Source: Floccularia luteovirens (taxonomy: Eukaryota > Basidiomycota > Agaricomycetes > Agaricales > Squamanitaceae). Taken from it: a DNA stretch of 64,000 nt. Shown here piece after piece: positions 22,386 through 34,419 of the stretch (positions are counted from its first letter, which is position 1; every line of letters begins with the position of its first letter). The stretch covers positions 868,001 to 932,000 of the forward strand of contig VSJF01000005.1 of NCBI GenBank assembly GCA_009739215.1, written 5' to 3'. Under the pieces are notes generated by a model. That model saw nothing but the letters and a program-made list of their open reading frames with translations. It did not search any database and was not told the DNA's origin. Position numbers and translations under genes: made by a program.

Positions 22386-24310
22386 CTACATATTCATTGT
22401 AAAAACACTTTCTCCATCCCGAAAATTGGGGTTAAAATGATCAAACACCTCTACACTTTCATTTATCTCCATATAATCTTCATCCTCAATATAATCATCG
22501 AAACCCATGCGCACAATCTCCAACCCACAGCCCACAGAACGGCGGCTCTTCACAAGCCTCAACATATCACCTCCATGTACTCCGATGGTCGATATGGATT
22601 TCAATGAAGGGCAATATCTGATGGTGTTGGTGTCTTCCTGTATAAGGATAAGCTTTTCGAAGAACAAGTTCAAATTTTCTGATCCTGCGCAGTCCAAGCG
22701 CAGACTTCGTAAATTATTCAATTGTCCGAGTACAGCATTGGCTGCACCATCACTACAAGGTAATGAAATGAGTGATAAATATTCTAGATTCCTGAGCGCA
22801 GAACCTGTGGGATAAGAATTCGGAGTGGAACGTGCGAGTGCGAATGCAACGGAAGTGTGGTTTGAATCAATATAGGAGAGGCTCAGGCGGCGCAAGTTGG
22901 GCACAGCTAGGTGATTAATCAAGGATGCCGAGTAATCCGGATCGTCCGAGCAAAGAACGAGTTCATATAGGGATGGGATCTTAATTATTTTGTTGTCCCA
23001 CCGGAAATTACTATCGTCTTCATCAACACCAGCAGTTATTTCCCCACTTCCAATGGTGCCTAAACTGCGATCATGTGCGGGGCCAGACAAGGATAATGTT
23101 AGTGAGGCTAATTGAGGAGAGCTCACAATAAATTGGCGAAATACGTCAAACGAAGGTCGTACATTCCCTGCCTGGCCATGGAGTACTAAAGTGTGGATCC
23201 TGTGAAATATTCCTCCGCAGTTTGTCCAGTCCAGGTGTACACCGTATAAAGATACAGATTCTAACTTTGGACAGTTGATTTCACCTTTCTTGCTTCCAAA
23301 CAATGTGAATGGTGTAGCGAGGGATTGGGGTTCGAATTGATAGAGTTTCAAGGACTTGAGACACGGTGCCGGTCCACAAACCGTAAGACGCTGTAGTACG
23401 TCATACATATAGCTGTACGCATCAACTTTTGCAGTGAATATTTCCCATCTGGCGATATGTGGCACCACAATATCAAGCATGCGTGCAAGGTCGACTCGTG
23501 AAAGGAAGTTACAACCTTCCGCAAAGTCCTAGTTCGGCACAACAACTTGTCCAGGAGAGTTTTCAACAGTTGGAGGTAGCAATGCATTCGCTGGATGGTC
23601 ATCTTCTTTACAGCCCTCAGGAATCTGACAAAAAATGCCAACATCAAGTGGCCGCGAACGAGAACGTTCAATGTACGCGACGGATTTTTCGAAAGGCGGA
23701 GGTTCTGCGAAATATATTTTTGTCTACAGCGTAGCATCGGAGAGCGCGGTTTTACGCCAGAGTCGACACACGTGTGAGACCAGTACCTCGAAGGGGAGGC
23801 TATATTTATTGGGGTTGTGGGAGGTTGAGTTAAAGTACCCGCTTTCACCTGTGGTATTAGACTTTGCATTGTCGTTGCCGCCGTTGGTATCATCTCTAGC
23901 GGCACTTTGGTCCGCATTGCTATCACCTTTGGTTTTGGTACTGCCATTCTCCGTGTCTTGTGCGTCTTGATCTGCCTTGTTGTCACCATCACCATCACCA
24001 TCACCATCACCTTCATCTTCATCTTCTTCATCCTCACTATCCTCACTATCCTTATCCTCCTCCTACGACCCTTCTTCTTCCATAGTCATCCCAAGCCAAA
24101 AGACACGAGAAATAGCTCCAGCGGCATCTTCTCAATAGGACACGCAATAGAACGCGGAGGGAGATCATGGACCTCATTAAAAGTTGAAAGTCGTTCAGCT
24201 GGGACAGCAAAGGAGTCGGAATCGGAGTCGTCCTCGGGGGGAGGTTGTGTATTAGGATTTAGTGTTGATGTTGGAATGAATTCTGGAGTCAAAGTGTTGG
24301 AGGTGCCCAT
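22386..24310 (-). pseudogene. F-box/LRR-like protein with two in-frame stops
   Basis: The gene starts at 24310 with a Pro/Asp-rich leader and an F-box-like segment, IACPIEKMPLELFL. An intron (GTGTCT..CGTAG, about 24087-24040) leads into an acidic insert of DED and GDGDGD repeats, then the typical agaric F-box follow-on VSHVCRLWRKTALSDATL, RSRPLDVGIF and a long leucine-rich tail ending near 22386. The frame has TAG at 23724-23726 where the family has Trp (DATL-W-TKIYF), and a second TAG at 23529-23531. The frame is open on both sides of each stop, and no intron that keeps the conserved motif removes them. F-box proteins of this type would be SCF substrate adaptors. It is probably a recent pseudogene; sequencing error is less likely because there are two stops. 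Confidence 0.7.
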
Positions 24311-25634
24311 CGTTGTACCATGTTTTTGGTGAATGGTATTGAAAGGAGCAGATCTCTATCGATGTGTCTACGAAATCTTCATTAATGACACCGGATGGAT
24401 GACTAAATATTCATATGTTCTAGTCTGTCATTAAATCCATGAGGAAATACGCTATCCGAGCTTTCAATAATTGGTCACTACTGGAAAAAAAAAATTGGTT
24501 GGATTCGACCTACAACTTGGTAATTGCGTCTGTTCTTTCAGAGAACTATTTCTTCTTCCTATCCCTCCACCCATCCTCCAGAATCGCCATCGTGATTATG
24601 TCTTGCCACTTACCTTTCAGCTCACCCTCTTTTAGAAATCCACTGTATAGATCACATGATTGACTGGTGAACAACTTCGCCCAAAAAGACCACCACAAGA
24701 CACTGACGATGATAGCAATGACCAGATAGCGGTCTGGTTGAGCTCTCGTTGGGATCGACTTACAATGTTGAGACATGCACTAAAAGGTAAGCTAAATTTC
24801 AAAAGTTGGCGTTTGCGCTCACAGACTTGATTTAGAGGAAGGAATCATCAGTCTTGTTGACTGGGATCTCATCATGCTCAGGCTAGTACCGCTACCACAG
24901 CAACTCAACTATTATGTGTTGCTGATCAGACATGGAAAAGTTAGATCTTCGGTGTCAACTACATACCTTCAGGCCCAAGCATACAAACCCTTGCAAGTTC
25001 TTGCAACCAGGTGTAATTTGTTATCTTGCGCTTAACTTGGACAACCCAGGCAATGAATGATAAAACGTCTTGCAGCAACGATATACAATGAGTCCGCTGC
25101 TGGGGCCCGTATTAACATGTAAAATTATGAAAACTAAAATAAATCACTTTCTGCGTTCAGGATGTAACTTCCAAGCCATGGCGCTTCTTACGATTTTGAA
25201 ACACTATCATGTCCGGTGAGCTTTTCACAGAATTATCAAAGACCCCAGAAGGGAAGATACCACCTGAACTTCAATGGATAGATGACGACTCAGCAAAACT
25301 TGATCATGCGTCTCTCCTGGTGGATGAGTTCTCTACATTTGTTGGGCCTTATTTCATTTTTTTTTGTTATCTTGCTGGTTTGCCTGTTTATTTGCATGAA
25401 TCATGTTTGTTGACATCGATAGTGCGTACTTATCCCTAATAGGAGAATATTTCAAAGTATTCCAATGTGTCCTCACATACGCCATTGCGGACTGGACCAG
25501 GAAATATTCAAAACCACAATTTAAAAGGCCAGGCAAATCCGACAGGTTCTCCAGAAGTAAAAACATATACTGTTCTTTTACTCTCATTTTTTCTTTGCTC
25601 TTTGCTCTACTTAGCTTTCAACTCTACTTTCCCT
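24311..25634. other. Intergenic with upstream block of family W member 2
   Basis: No supported gene. A stretch near 25210-25450 weakly resembles sequences upstream of members 3 (36.1-36.33 kb) and 4 (58.99-59.2 kb). From about 25485 the sequence is shared with the right arm of the inverted repeat and forms the member 2 promoter. Confidence 0.4.
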
Positions 25635-27143
25635 ATGTCTTTCTTCATCAACCTTGTCAATCAGGTCATATCTGCCTTCCTCGTTTTATGGTCTGCCATC
25701 GGGCGCTTCTTCACTTCCATGCCTGGTCCACCATGGTTGTGCAAGTCGTCTCCTACCACTGTTGATCTCGAAAGAGGAATGGGTGCCAACGAACGTAAGT
25801 AATATATACCTTTGTTTAATGAAAGGTATTAATAACTGTTATGTATTTGTAGTCATTAGTGATCCATTTGCCGCATCTGGCCTATCATGGTACTCTGATG
25901 AGGCTACTCGGTCATCCTCAGTTACTGTCGACCTTGAGAAAGGAAATGTGGCTGACGAAGGTAAGCCCCAATTCCGATTCACTCCTAGACTGTACTAACA
26001 ATACTCACATTAATATCTAGTTCCACGAGGCTCTCTAATTACGCGTGCTGTCCGAGCTGCTCGTCGCTCGTTTTCATCCATAAGCATTCCATCGTGGTTC
26101 TCCAATTCAGCTCGTCCAGCATGTCCTTCTGACATTGATCTCGAGCGTGGTGAGGCTGACAAGAAAGGTATATCTCATACCATTTATCCTCAACACAGTT
26201 GACTAACATCCACCTGCCCTCTAGCCTTCCAGGATTCATTAGCACGTGCACTCCGACGTCTTCCTGATGGGAGTTCCGAAATCTTTGTCTTTGGAAAGAC
26301 TAGCATCATTCCTCCGACCACTGAGGTTGTTCAAGGTGGGTCATACACCTGCTAATTCTTGCAGCCTTACTCACGGGAGTATTAGCTCCTCAACCGGCAT
26401 GTGAAACGATCTCAACTCGCACTAAGGTCGTGGACAATGAAAAGATTCCGACGCACGCCAAGGTTGTAGACGGTGACAATTCCGGTGGATTTGTTGACCT
26501 CGGAAAGTTGAAGCATATATATCGCATTAAGCATCAAGGACGACCCCACGGTACGTTAACTTCTATTCTAAAGCTAAAATTGTGAACTTAACCCTTGGAA
26601 ATATCACAGCCCCTCTCCCCCCAATTCCCCACTCTCCAAGACGCGACTACAAGAAAGGATCAGAGCTCCTCCGTCACCATCGTTATAGGTCTGGGGTCGG
26701 CGATGAGCTCCTGAAGTGGACCTTGGTTGGACAGGCAGAACTTGCCGAACTTTCGTCCTCTCCAACCCCTCCAGGATCTCAAGACTCTGTGGTTCTAGCC
26801 CTTCCATCTTCTGGTCCTGATACCTCCTTTATCATCGGTGACGACGAGGACGACGACGAAAACATTGAAGGCGGTTCCTACAACATCAAATTCAAGCTGC
26901 TCTTCTGACCCATCGGTGTACTCCCTTGATTCCACGGAGACTGAACCAGAATCGCCTTCCGAATCTTCGACCATGAGCGATGAAGATGTGGAGAAGTATG
27001 CTGAACAATTTTCTGTCGTTATCCTTGCCGGAGTAGCTTCGAAAGGACACCGCAACGGGGATCGTTCACTGTCAGCCTCGATTCGCAAAGAGCTAGATTC
27101 TACCGATCTTTCAGGCATTGGTCGAGTTCGCACCCTCTGCTGA
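25635..27143 (+). pseudogene. Family W member 2, frameshifted in the last exon
   Basis: Exons 25635-25794, 25853-25960, 26021-26167, 26225-26335, 26386-26550 and 26610-27143, all introns phase 1. It has the same N-terminal hydrophobic stretch (FLVLWSAIGRFF), three W..DLE[RK]G units, ARALRR..IFVFGK and LKHIYRIKHQGRP as its paralogues. In exon 6 it reads GGCGGTTCCTAC near 26876, where member 3 has GGCGGTTCTAC. The extra C shifts frame and leads to a stop about 10 codons later, removing the Ser-rich stretch and the conserved end EQFSVVILAGVASKGHRN. The sequence beyond is otherwise preserved, so the change is recent or is a base-calling error. I call it a pseudogene on the sequence as given. Confidence 0.75.
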
Positions 27144-27281
27144 ATAACGACAAAGCCCGGCCGCTTCGCCTTTCCACTTCACCCGTGTCAATCAAGACTC
27201 AAACTGGAGTATGACGTGGTCAAAGTCAAACCACCACTTCATACTACTCCAAGGGATCCTTGTTCATTTGTTGTCGAAAAC

Positions 27282-27340
27282 CGTCACGCCGTCGTTGACT
27301 TGCTCTCAATGAGAGTCTTGATCTCCGTAAAGGTGACATA
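27282..27340 (+). promoter_or_regulatory. Conserved 3' hairpin block, family W member 2
   Basis: Same block as downstream of the other three members: GTCACGCCGTCG.. then a 5-bp stem CTCTC/GAGAG (27303-27315), then CGTAAAGGTGAC. It lies about 140 bases after the ancestral stop. Confidence 0.5.
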
Positions 27341-28687
27341 TACGACAACAATTGATCCCTTCGAGTTATATACCCCTAGTTTTGTGTTGATTCACTTGGC
27401 GAGGTGTCTAGTAGCTCTTTCTGCGGGAATGTTCTCGGGTTCTCGGAAGTTCGTTGCATGTCATAAGCTCTGGGAGTACTTCATCAAAGGGTCATTGAAA
27501 ACTCCGCATAGGAATGGATCACTCACTACATGGAAAAGTCGCGCAACCTGGAAAGCTCCTTGATCATTCGGATCCTGAACACGAACGTAGTCGGGCAATC
27601 AAAGCAAGTTCCACTTCGCCTCAACCCACTCAGTGTCTTGGGTCTATATCTGGATGCTTGGTTTTCACTATGGTCACGGTCATCGGTCTTTGTCGTTGGT
27701 TGTCAGTTTTTTGCTGGCTGGTTCTCGGTTTGGTCATTGTCTCTGTTTCTTACACAGTCTGGTAGTTCTCGCGGTTTCTCGGTATTTTTGCACAGTCTGC
27801 TAGTTTCTTGGTTCTCGGTATTTTGCACAGTCTGCTTGTGGCTCGGTTTCTGTCGTATCTTCGTCTCCTCGTGGCTCGTATCTCGTATCTCGTATGTTGG
27901 CCTCGGAATCCCTAGAACCACTTTGCATGGATCTCGGTTCTATATTCCCAGGTCATATGTCTCCTCGTAATTCTCGTAGTAATTTCATTTCTCGTTTCTG
28001 TCGTATATATAGGTGTTTTTATCATAGACATACACGTAGATCTATGACAACACATTTTTAAAATCTCAAACATCTCTTAGCGGTCATCTAAGTTGTCATA
28101 TAAATATCCAGAAGCTTAAGAAAATAAGATTTCAACAAGTCAGAAAGTATAAAAATCGGTACTAGTTACCAATGTATGTGGTGTGCACGTTTCATAAAGG
28201 ACAACCAAGTTCCTTGGACCCTGGCAAACTATTCGTACCTATATGCCCTATTGAAGGGCTAGTCAAACCCAGGTCCAAGTATTCCTCACCTCCGACGCCT
28301 CCACAAATTACTCGAAGCGCAAACAAGCAACGTATAAGTGGTAGCGGCTTATCTTGTTTGGTACCCTGGGCTTTCTGGTTTGAGTAGTGGAATCTTGAAT
28401 TTATGGTTATGCAAGCTTCTGGTTCGGCATTCGCATTCGAAGTAGCCCAGATCTCTAGTTAGTATTTGGCTTACTGTAGTAGGATTGGGGTATTGTTAGC
28501 ATTGGCTTTTCCAATCCAGAGTAAGCAACCCCAAGAGGCCATTTGTTGTATATACACAAATCTCAGTTTACTAATGTTACATTATTTGCTCGCATACTCT
28601 TGATGCTGAAAATCCAAACCTATTTTCTGGAAACTATCTTTGTTTGCTCATTATACTAAATCTACACCTCCAATTCCGAATTCTTCA
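27341..28687. other. Member 2 downstream tail; no gene
   Basis: Between about 27650 and 27960 the sequence is built from CTCGGTTTCT-, GCACAGTCTGC- and CTCGTATCT-like words, which recur downstream of members 3 and 4. Frames here are open in both arms of IR1, but only because the arms are near-identical; the stretch is not conserved as protein in member 4. 28.1-28.68 kb shows nothing recognisable. Confidence 0.45.
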
Positions 28688-31600
28688 TTAAATGTATATC
28701 GGTAAAGTTGGGTTCAACCCAATCCAGTCCGGACCAGAAACGAATTCCTTGTCATCAAAGAGGAAATTCTAAAGGAGGGTAAATTTAGAGACAAATTTTA
28801 CACGTTGTAATGATATGATTCTTACCAAAGGGCATTCCACGAGTGCTCCCCTAACTTCATTCAACCTCCTCTTCACGTGGTCTAGCGAAACATTTGGCGC
28901 AACATGTCCGGGCTTGACATGAGGCACATAACGCTGTAATACTTTCATTTAAATAGAAGTCGCACGTCAAAATCAAATGTACGTACATCGTAATCCTGCC
29001 AATTTCTGACAAGATCCGTCGGCACAGGCTTGAACACCTCAGTGTATATTTCGCGATTCTTGCGAGCTGTTTCGTTCCAGAGGAAAAGCGTTTCCGCAGA
29101 AAGAGGGTCCGCGACCAACCCGTCCTCCCTCGTGCGTGTCTCATCATCGTTTTTTACAGGAACAGGATGCATATAAGAAGTGATGACAGGACGTGCAGAT
29201 GGTTTTTGAGGAGGAATAAGCCCAAGGTGCTCTAAAGTTGGTTTAGTCTCGAAGCAGACAGTTGATTTCGGCTAGATATCACCTTTGAATAGTTTCCTAC
29301 GCAAAGTGGCAGCGAAACGTGCAGCCCGATATGGCCTACCATCCATTTGGGAATCGATCATGTCCTGGTCCTCTACAACGAGAGCGATTTCAGAGTCGCC
29401 ATCTCCCTGAGAGTTAACGACGTCAGTATTACAAAATAATTGGTAGTGTCATCAGCACCTTCTGACTGCGGTCATTAATATTTGCGCTGCCCATCTGTGT
29501 ATGGAAGTATGTCGGCAGTGAGTCGAGGAAACATATATGACATATGCATATAACCCACAATAACTTTTCTATCATCAACAATCATGAGCTTGGTATGGAT
29601 GTACAGCAGTTCGGAAACATAACTGGACAGAAAAATGATCAGTTATCAAGGAAAAGAAACACAAAAAAGTATCTACCAATTCAATTCCTCTTCGTCAGTA
29701 CCCAGCCAGTTTTCGTCCAACAAGCTAGACTTGTCTTGGAGCATGTGTTGAGAAACTGTATCGGAAACTTTCTCATCCGACCTAATCTGTAGAGCAGCTC
29801 GTTCGAATTTCTCGATAATGCGACGAGCAGCATCGTCTGATTCCGGAATAGAAACAGTTACTGTTTTAACTGGAGTCTTATCACTGTGTACCATTCCTTC
29901 CTTGCTCTCTTGGGGAACACTCAAAGTTACTTCTTTTTGGTCGGTTATAGTGTCTCCCGTAACCCATTGACGCGCAAGGGCAACTTGCGCATGACTGAAT
30001 AAAACTTCCGAGTTCTTTTCTATCTTCTTTATATACGTATCTGCACAAACCATGTGAGAGAGTTATGGTTGCAAGACTACTGAGACTCACCAAGTGGGGC
30101 GTTGATCCTATCATAGGATCGAAGATGATAGAAGCGAATATAATCCAGTCTACAAACATTTAGACCTATAGTAAGATGAAAAGCAACAGCCTACTCACGG
30201 TTCGTACCCTTCTTTGCGAATTTGTTCGTAGATACTACTCCCACCACGGTTCATAGTACGATATTGTGCAGCCATGATTATTTTCAATGATCCTTCATTC
30301 TTGACATCGCCAGCGAACCCTGGAACTTCAGGAATGGTGATAACAACCTATAGGTATGAATTAGAACGAAATAAAAACGGTATCGAAGGATGTTCCAACT
30401 TTGAATTTCCTTCCCTCCTTGGCTGCCCGGAGAATCCTATCAACAAGTGCTTTACCGATCATATTCTTGATCTGTTCACCCTCTTTCGTTGCGGAGATGC
30501 TGTATAAAATATCAGGCGTGGATCGCTACAGCTGTATGCTACAAGAAAACCATACAAGAATTGATTCTCTGCGAAAAATGTTCAATATATGCTTAGAACT
30601 ACAGAATATATGCGCGCCTACCGATATATATGAAGTGTTCTGCTTCATTGATCAACTGGATATCTGTATATATTATAAACATTAGAGTGTTTAGATTTAG
30701 TGAAGTATCCACTCGCAAGCATTTTGAATACTGTGTTCTGTCAGGACTCCATGGGACCAGTCAGACACGCTCCGAACAACTTGTACCCTGCATCCTGCAT
30801 CTTTGGGTTTCGGATATCCATCGTTGTTGCCTTCTCTTGATCCTTCAGGACGGCCACCATGCCATCTGTGGCGATATTTGTGACCGAGTTCCCGCCATTG
30901 TTCACGTAGAGGACGACCTGTTCATCTAACTCAGAGATAAAACCCTCATCTAAAATCGAGAAATGTACCAGCTTTATTTTCCCGCTGTGCTATCTCTTCA
31001 TCGTTGGGGAAGGCAAGCCAAGTAACTCGACTGCATTAGAAGTTCAGTGGAATTTGTTCGGAGTAGAAAATAGATACACACACTCTTCATTTCGATACTG
31101 CGATGTGGTATTAGCAAGATTTGAATAGCTGAAGTTTGGGTCTAACCTTGCGTTTCTTGATTTCATTCCAACGTTCGACGAAGTGTTGGACTATATCCAA
31201 GACTACAGGTCCCATAAGGGTCATATGCACCTGTCTCAATATTAGGTTCATCAACAAAGAGTGCAAAAAATTCGTCATACGTCATGCCATGGCATTCTAG
31301 CGCTCTCCAAAATAGACAGGCTGTTGCTTGCATAATTGTAGACATCCTTGAAATCCATGATTCTAGCATTATTATAATCCTGACCAGGGAAGAGGGTAAG
31401 GGAAAAATCTGTCGGGTGAACATCCGCAAGGGGATGCGTGTTTGTGTCCCAACGTCCGAAGCAAAGATCAAGACCACCAATTGCAGCAAAATGGTTGTCA
31501 ACCACGACGACCTACATGTTTGTGAGAGAACGTTATTAGAGGGTGTCAATGGGGGACAACGCTACCTTCTCGTGGTGAGACCAGAATTGTATGCTATCTT

Positions 31601-32559
31601 TTCGTAAAAGTAATTTAAGGAGGTGTCAAGGATGTGAAATTAGGTAAATAATAAGAACCTTTGGCTCCAATGTGGTCCGGATGACGTAAACAAGTGATGT
31701 TCGGATCAAGTGCTTCAAGCTTGCTCTGTGGGTTATATTAGAAATAGAATTGTTTGTAAATAGAATCGTTATCGAGCCAAAGGAAGCACCTTTGTGTGTT
31801 TTGAGCTCATGGACATTGTTTGTGTAACCTGATTTACATAAGTATAATATACGTGATTAGTCCCTGACCCTAAAAATTGAGCCTGGAAACATGACCTCTT
31901 TGTAAACAATAACGTGGACCTTGACTCCTTGCTGAGCTTTGCGCTTGAGAACACGATCAAGGCGCCACTCAGGGAATTTCGCAGGAGGGCGACGGAGATA
32001 CAACTCAGGCGTAAGCCACCAGTCCTTTGAAAGATTGTGTCCATCAATCATCAAAGACAATGAGTATGTACTTACCATGATAAATATAGCTTCCTTCGCA
32101 TTTTCCAACATTTCAGAGAGTGCCCACATATAATCGTGACCATCGATATGCCTAACCAATCAATACTGATGAAAGTTAATAGTGAAGTATATGAGACGTA
32201 CCACTTGACTGTATTTCCAGTTCTCTCACCAGCAAAACTCGTGAAACGGTGGCTGCTTTTAATGCGTTCTCGTAGTTCATCTTGTGCCTTTTCATTTGGA
32301 TCATCATGACGACCTAAATTTTATAATAACATGAGGAATCAATGTAGGGAAAGCACATATTCTCGTCACTTACGATTAGGGTTCCATAGGCCTTCAACGT
32401 TAACCGGTATTGTGAACATGCGATGCCAGGAAGGAGCGTACTTGACTGACCTATAACTTCGCTGCGAGCATGTTCAAGGCCTTTTGGGACCTTCGCAGCT
32501 ATGTCAGTGAGAAAATCCATAGGTTTCTTAGCCTTGTCTTTAAGCTTTGATGAGAACAT
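28688..32559 (-). CDS. Phospholipase D (two HKD motifs, multi-exon)
   Basis: Hydrolyses phosphatidylcholine to phosphatidic acid and choline, by family. The protein starts MFSSKLKDKAKKPMDFL at 32559 and ends GLNPTLPIYI at 28688. Recognisable blocks in order: SSHRFTSFAGERTGNTVKW, HIDGHDYMWALSEML, DWWLTPELYLRRPPAKFPEW, VIVYKEV. HKD motif 1 is HHEKVVVVDNHFAAIGGLDL and motif 2 is IHTKLMIVDDRKVIVGSANI; both keep H-X-K-X4-D. The C-terminus has GDSEIALVVEDQD and GALVECPL. No PX or PH domain precedes the catalytic core in the visible exons, unlike yeast Spo14. Frame at the 5' end is kept only if an 18-nt micro-exon (32391-32374, encoding LWNPN) is used, with a 60-bp intron before it. There are many introns of about 45-70 bp. 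The gene lies in the spacer of inverted duplication IR1. Confidence 0.85.
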
Positions 32560-33465
32560 GATTTCCGATGGAGTGATAGTCAGAAAAAGGATGAGATAAA
32601 GGAGATATATAAAAGAAAACGTAACAATACACACATGAGAAATGAATATGATGTTTTATATCGGAATTTGTAAATCGATTGAGACAGTGCACAAGAGTGA
32701 AATGAAAGGGGAAAGAACAATATAAATTAACCGTTATATTTGAATCAGTGACGTAACGTTGTGATGGCCTTCATCTTCACCATTGTTCTGATGTATACAA
32801 CTGGTCGGATTTCAGCTGTAAATGTATCATATCACATAAGAAGCACCCCGGATATGCAGGCGATCATTCGACTTCAAACTTCTTACTAGAACTAGGCGAT
32901 AAGCCAGAGTCCCCCAGATACCATGGTACGACAGTGACTTCCAAACTTACTACGCAACGATTGCGTCTGATTTGAAGAGGGTAGCCAAAATTTTCTCGTA
33001 TTCTTTATGTCATCTCTCGGAGACAAGACTGATGCAGAAGAGATGCGTTTGTGAATAAGTTTGGAGGAAACGACAAAGCATGCTTTTAAGCGTGAGCCAG
33101 CTCGTGGCTCTAACGATATTTTGGTCCAGTCCCTGTACCAGAGTGTCGATTTTTATACCTCCTGGGTGCTCAAATCCTTGTCCCATGACCAGCGGTGAGG
33201 TCGGGCTTTCATGCTATGTGCAAGTGGATACCCTGTATGATTATGAGCAGGTTGTGAATGTCATCATCGCTGACTCGGAATGGAGCCACGGGACATTGCA
33301 TGGTCATCTGCTCTTGCCATTGACAGCATAATCCAGGACAGTGTTACAGTTCGACATTAACAGTGCCAAAAAAACTCACAGACAATGGGTATTGCCCATT
33401 TGTACATGCATTGATTACCCATTCTGACTTACTACATCCTAATTTTTTGGGCTTCTGGCATATCG
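32560..33465. other. Intergenic between phospholipase D and IR1 right arm
   Basis: About 0.9 kb without a supported gene. It includes the phospholipase D promoter (32.56-32.75 kb). A short open frame at 33080-33331 has no recognisable motif. Confidence 0.4.
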
Positions 33466-34222
33466 TTCAACTTAGAGGATAGCTGAGAGATTTCTGAGAT
33501 TTTAAAAATGTGTTGTCATAGATCTACGTGTATGTCTATGATAAAAACACCTATATATACGACAGAAACGAGAAATGAAATTACTACGAGAATTACGAGG
33601 AGACATATGACCTGGGAATATAGAACCGAGATCCATGCAAAGTGGTTCTAGGGATTCCGAGGCCAACATACGAGATACGAGATACGAGCCACGAGGAGAC
33701 GAAGATACGACAGAAACCGAGCCACAAGCAGACTGTGCAAAATACCGAGAACCAAGAAACTAGCAGACTGTGCAAAAATACCGAGAAACCGCGAGAACTA
33801 CCAGACTGTGTAAGAAACAGAGACAATGACCAAACCGAGAACCAGCCAGCAAAAAACTGACAACCAACGACAAAGACCGATGACCGTGACCATAGTGAAA
33901 ACCAAGCATCCAGATATAGACCCAAGACACTGAGTGGGTTGAGGCGAAGTGGAACTTGCTTTGATTGCCCGACTACGTTCGTGTTCAGGATCCGAATGAT
34001 CAAGGAGCTTTCCAGGTTGCGCGACTTTTCCATGTAGTGAGTGATCCATTCCTATGCGGAGTTTTCAATGACCCTTTGATGAAGTACTCCCAGAGCTTAT
34101 GACATGCAACGAACTTCCGAGAACCCGAGAACATTCCCGCAGAAAGAGCTACTAGACACCTCGCCAAGTGAATCAACACAAAACTAGGGGTATATAACTC
34201 GAAGGGATCAATTGTTGTCGTA

Positions 34223-34280
34223 TATGTCACCTTTACGGAGATCAAGACTCTCATTGAGAGCAAGTCAACGACGGCGTGAC
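34223..34280 (-). promoter_or_regulatory. Conserved 3' hairpin block, family W member 3
   Basis: Same conserved block as the other members, with the 5-bp CTCTC/GAGAG stem at 34248-34260. It lies about 140 bases after the member 3 stop. Confidence 0.5.
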
Positions 34281-34419
34281 GGTTTTCGACAACAAATGAA
34301 CAAGGATCCCTTGGAGTAGTATGAAGTGGTGGTTTGACTTTGACCACGTCATACTCCAGTTTGAGTCTTGATTGACACGGGTGAAGTGGAAAGGCGAAGC
34401 GGCCGGGCTTTGTCGTTAT

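Larger units (their letters stand above)
25485..28099 (+). repeat. Left arm of inverted duplication IR1 (family W members 2/3)
   Basis: This arm matches the reverse complement of about 33466-36100. It covers promoter, all six exons, the 3' hairpin block and a long downstream tail ending CACGTAGATCTATGACAACAC. The downstream 0.75 kb (27216-27970) seems almost base-identical in both arms, whereas the promoter and exons carry scattered substitutions and small indels. Confidence 0.9.

Noticed and set aside
23980..24060. CACCAT/CTTCAT run as a microsatellite or CRISPR-like array
   Set aside because: It is the acidic Asp/Glu/Gly-rich insert of the F-box gene read on the opposite strand. CRISPR is not expected in a fungal nuclear genome.
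27216..27970. Open frames (115 and 146 aa) identical in both IR1 arms, suggesting a second conserved gene downstream of family W
   Set aside because: The identity simply reflects near-identical DNA. The longer frame is not kept in member 4 and the equivalent region of member 1 has many stops.
32440..32460. Frameshift making phospholipase D a pseudogene
   Set aside because: A 60-bp intron and an 18-nt micro-exon with proper GT/AG sites keep the frame, and both HKD motifs are intact.
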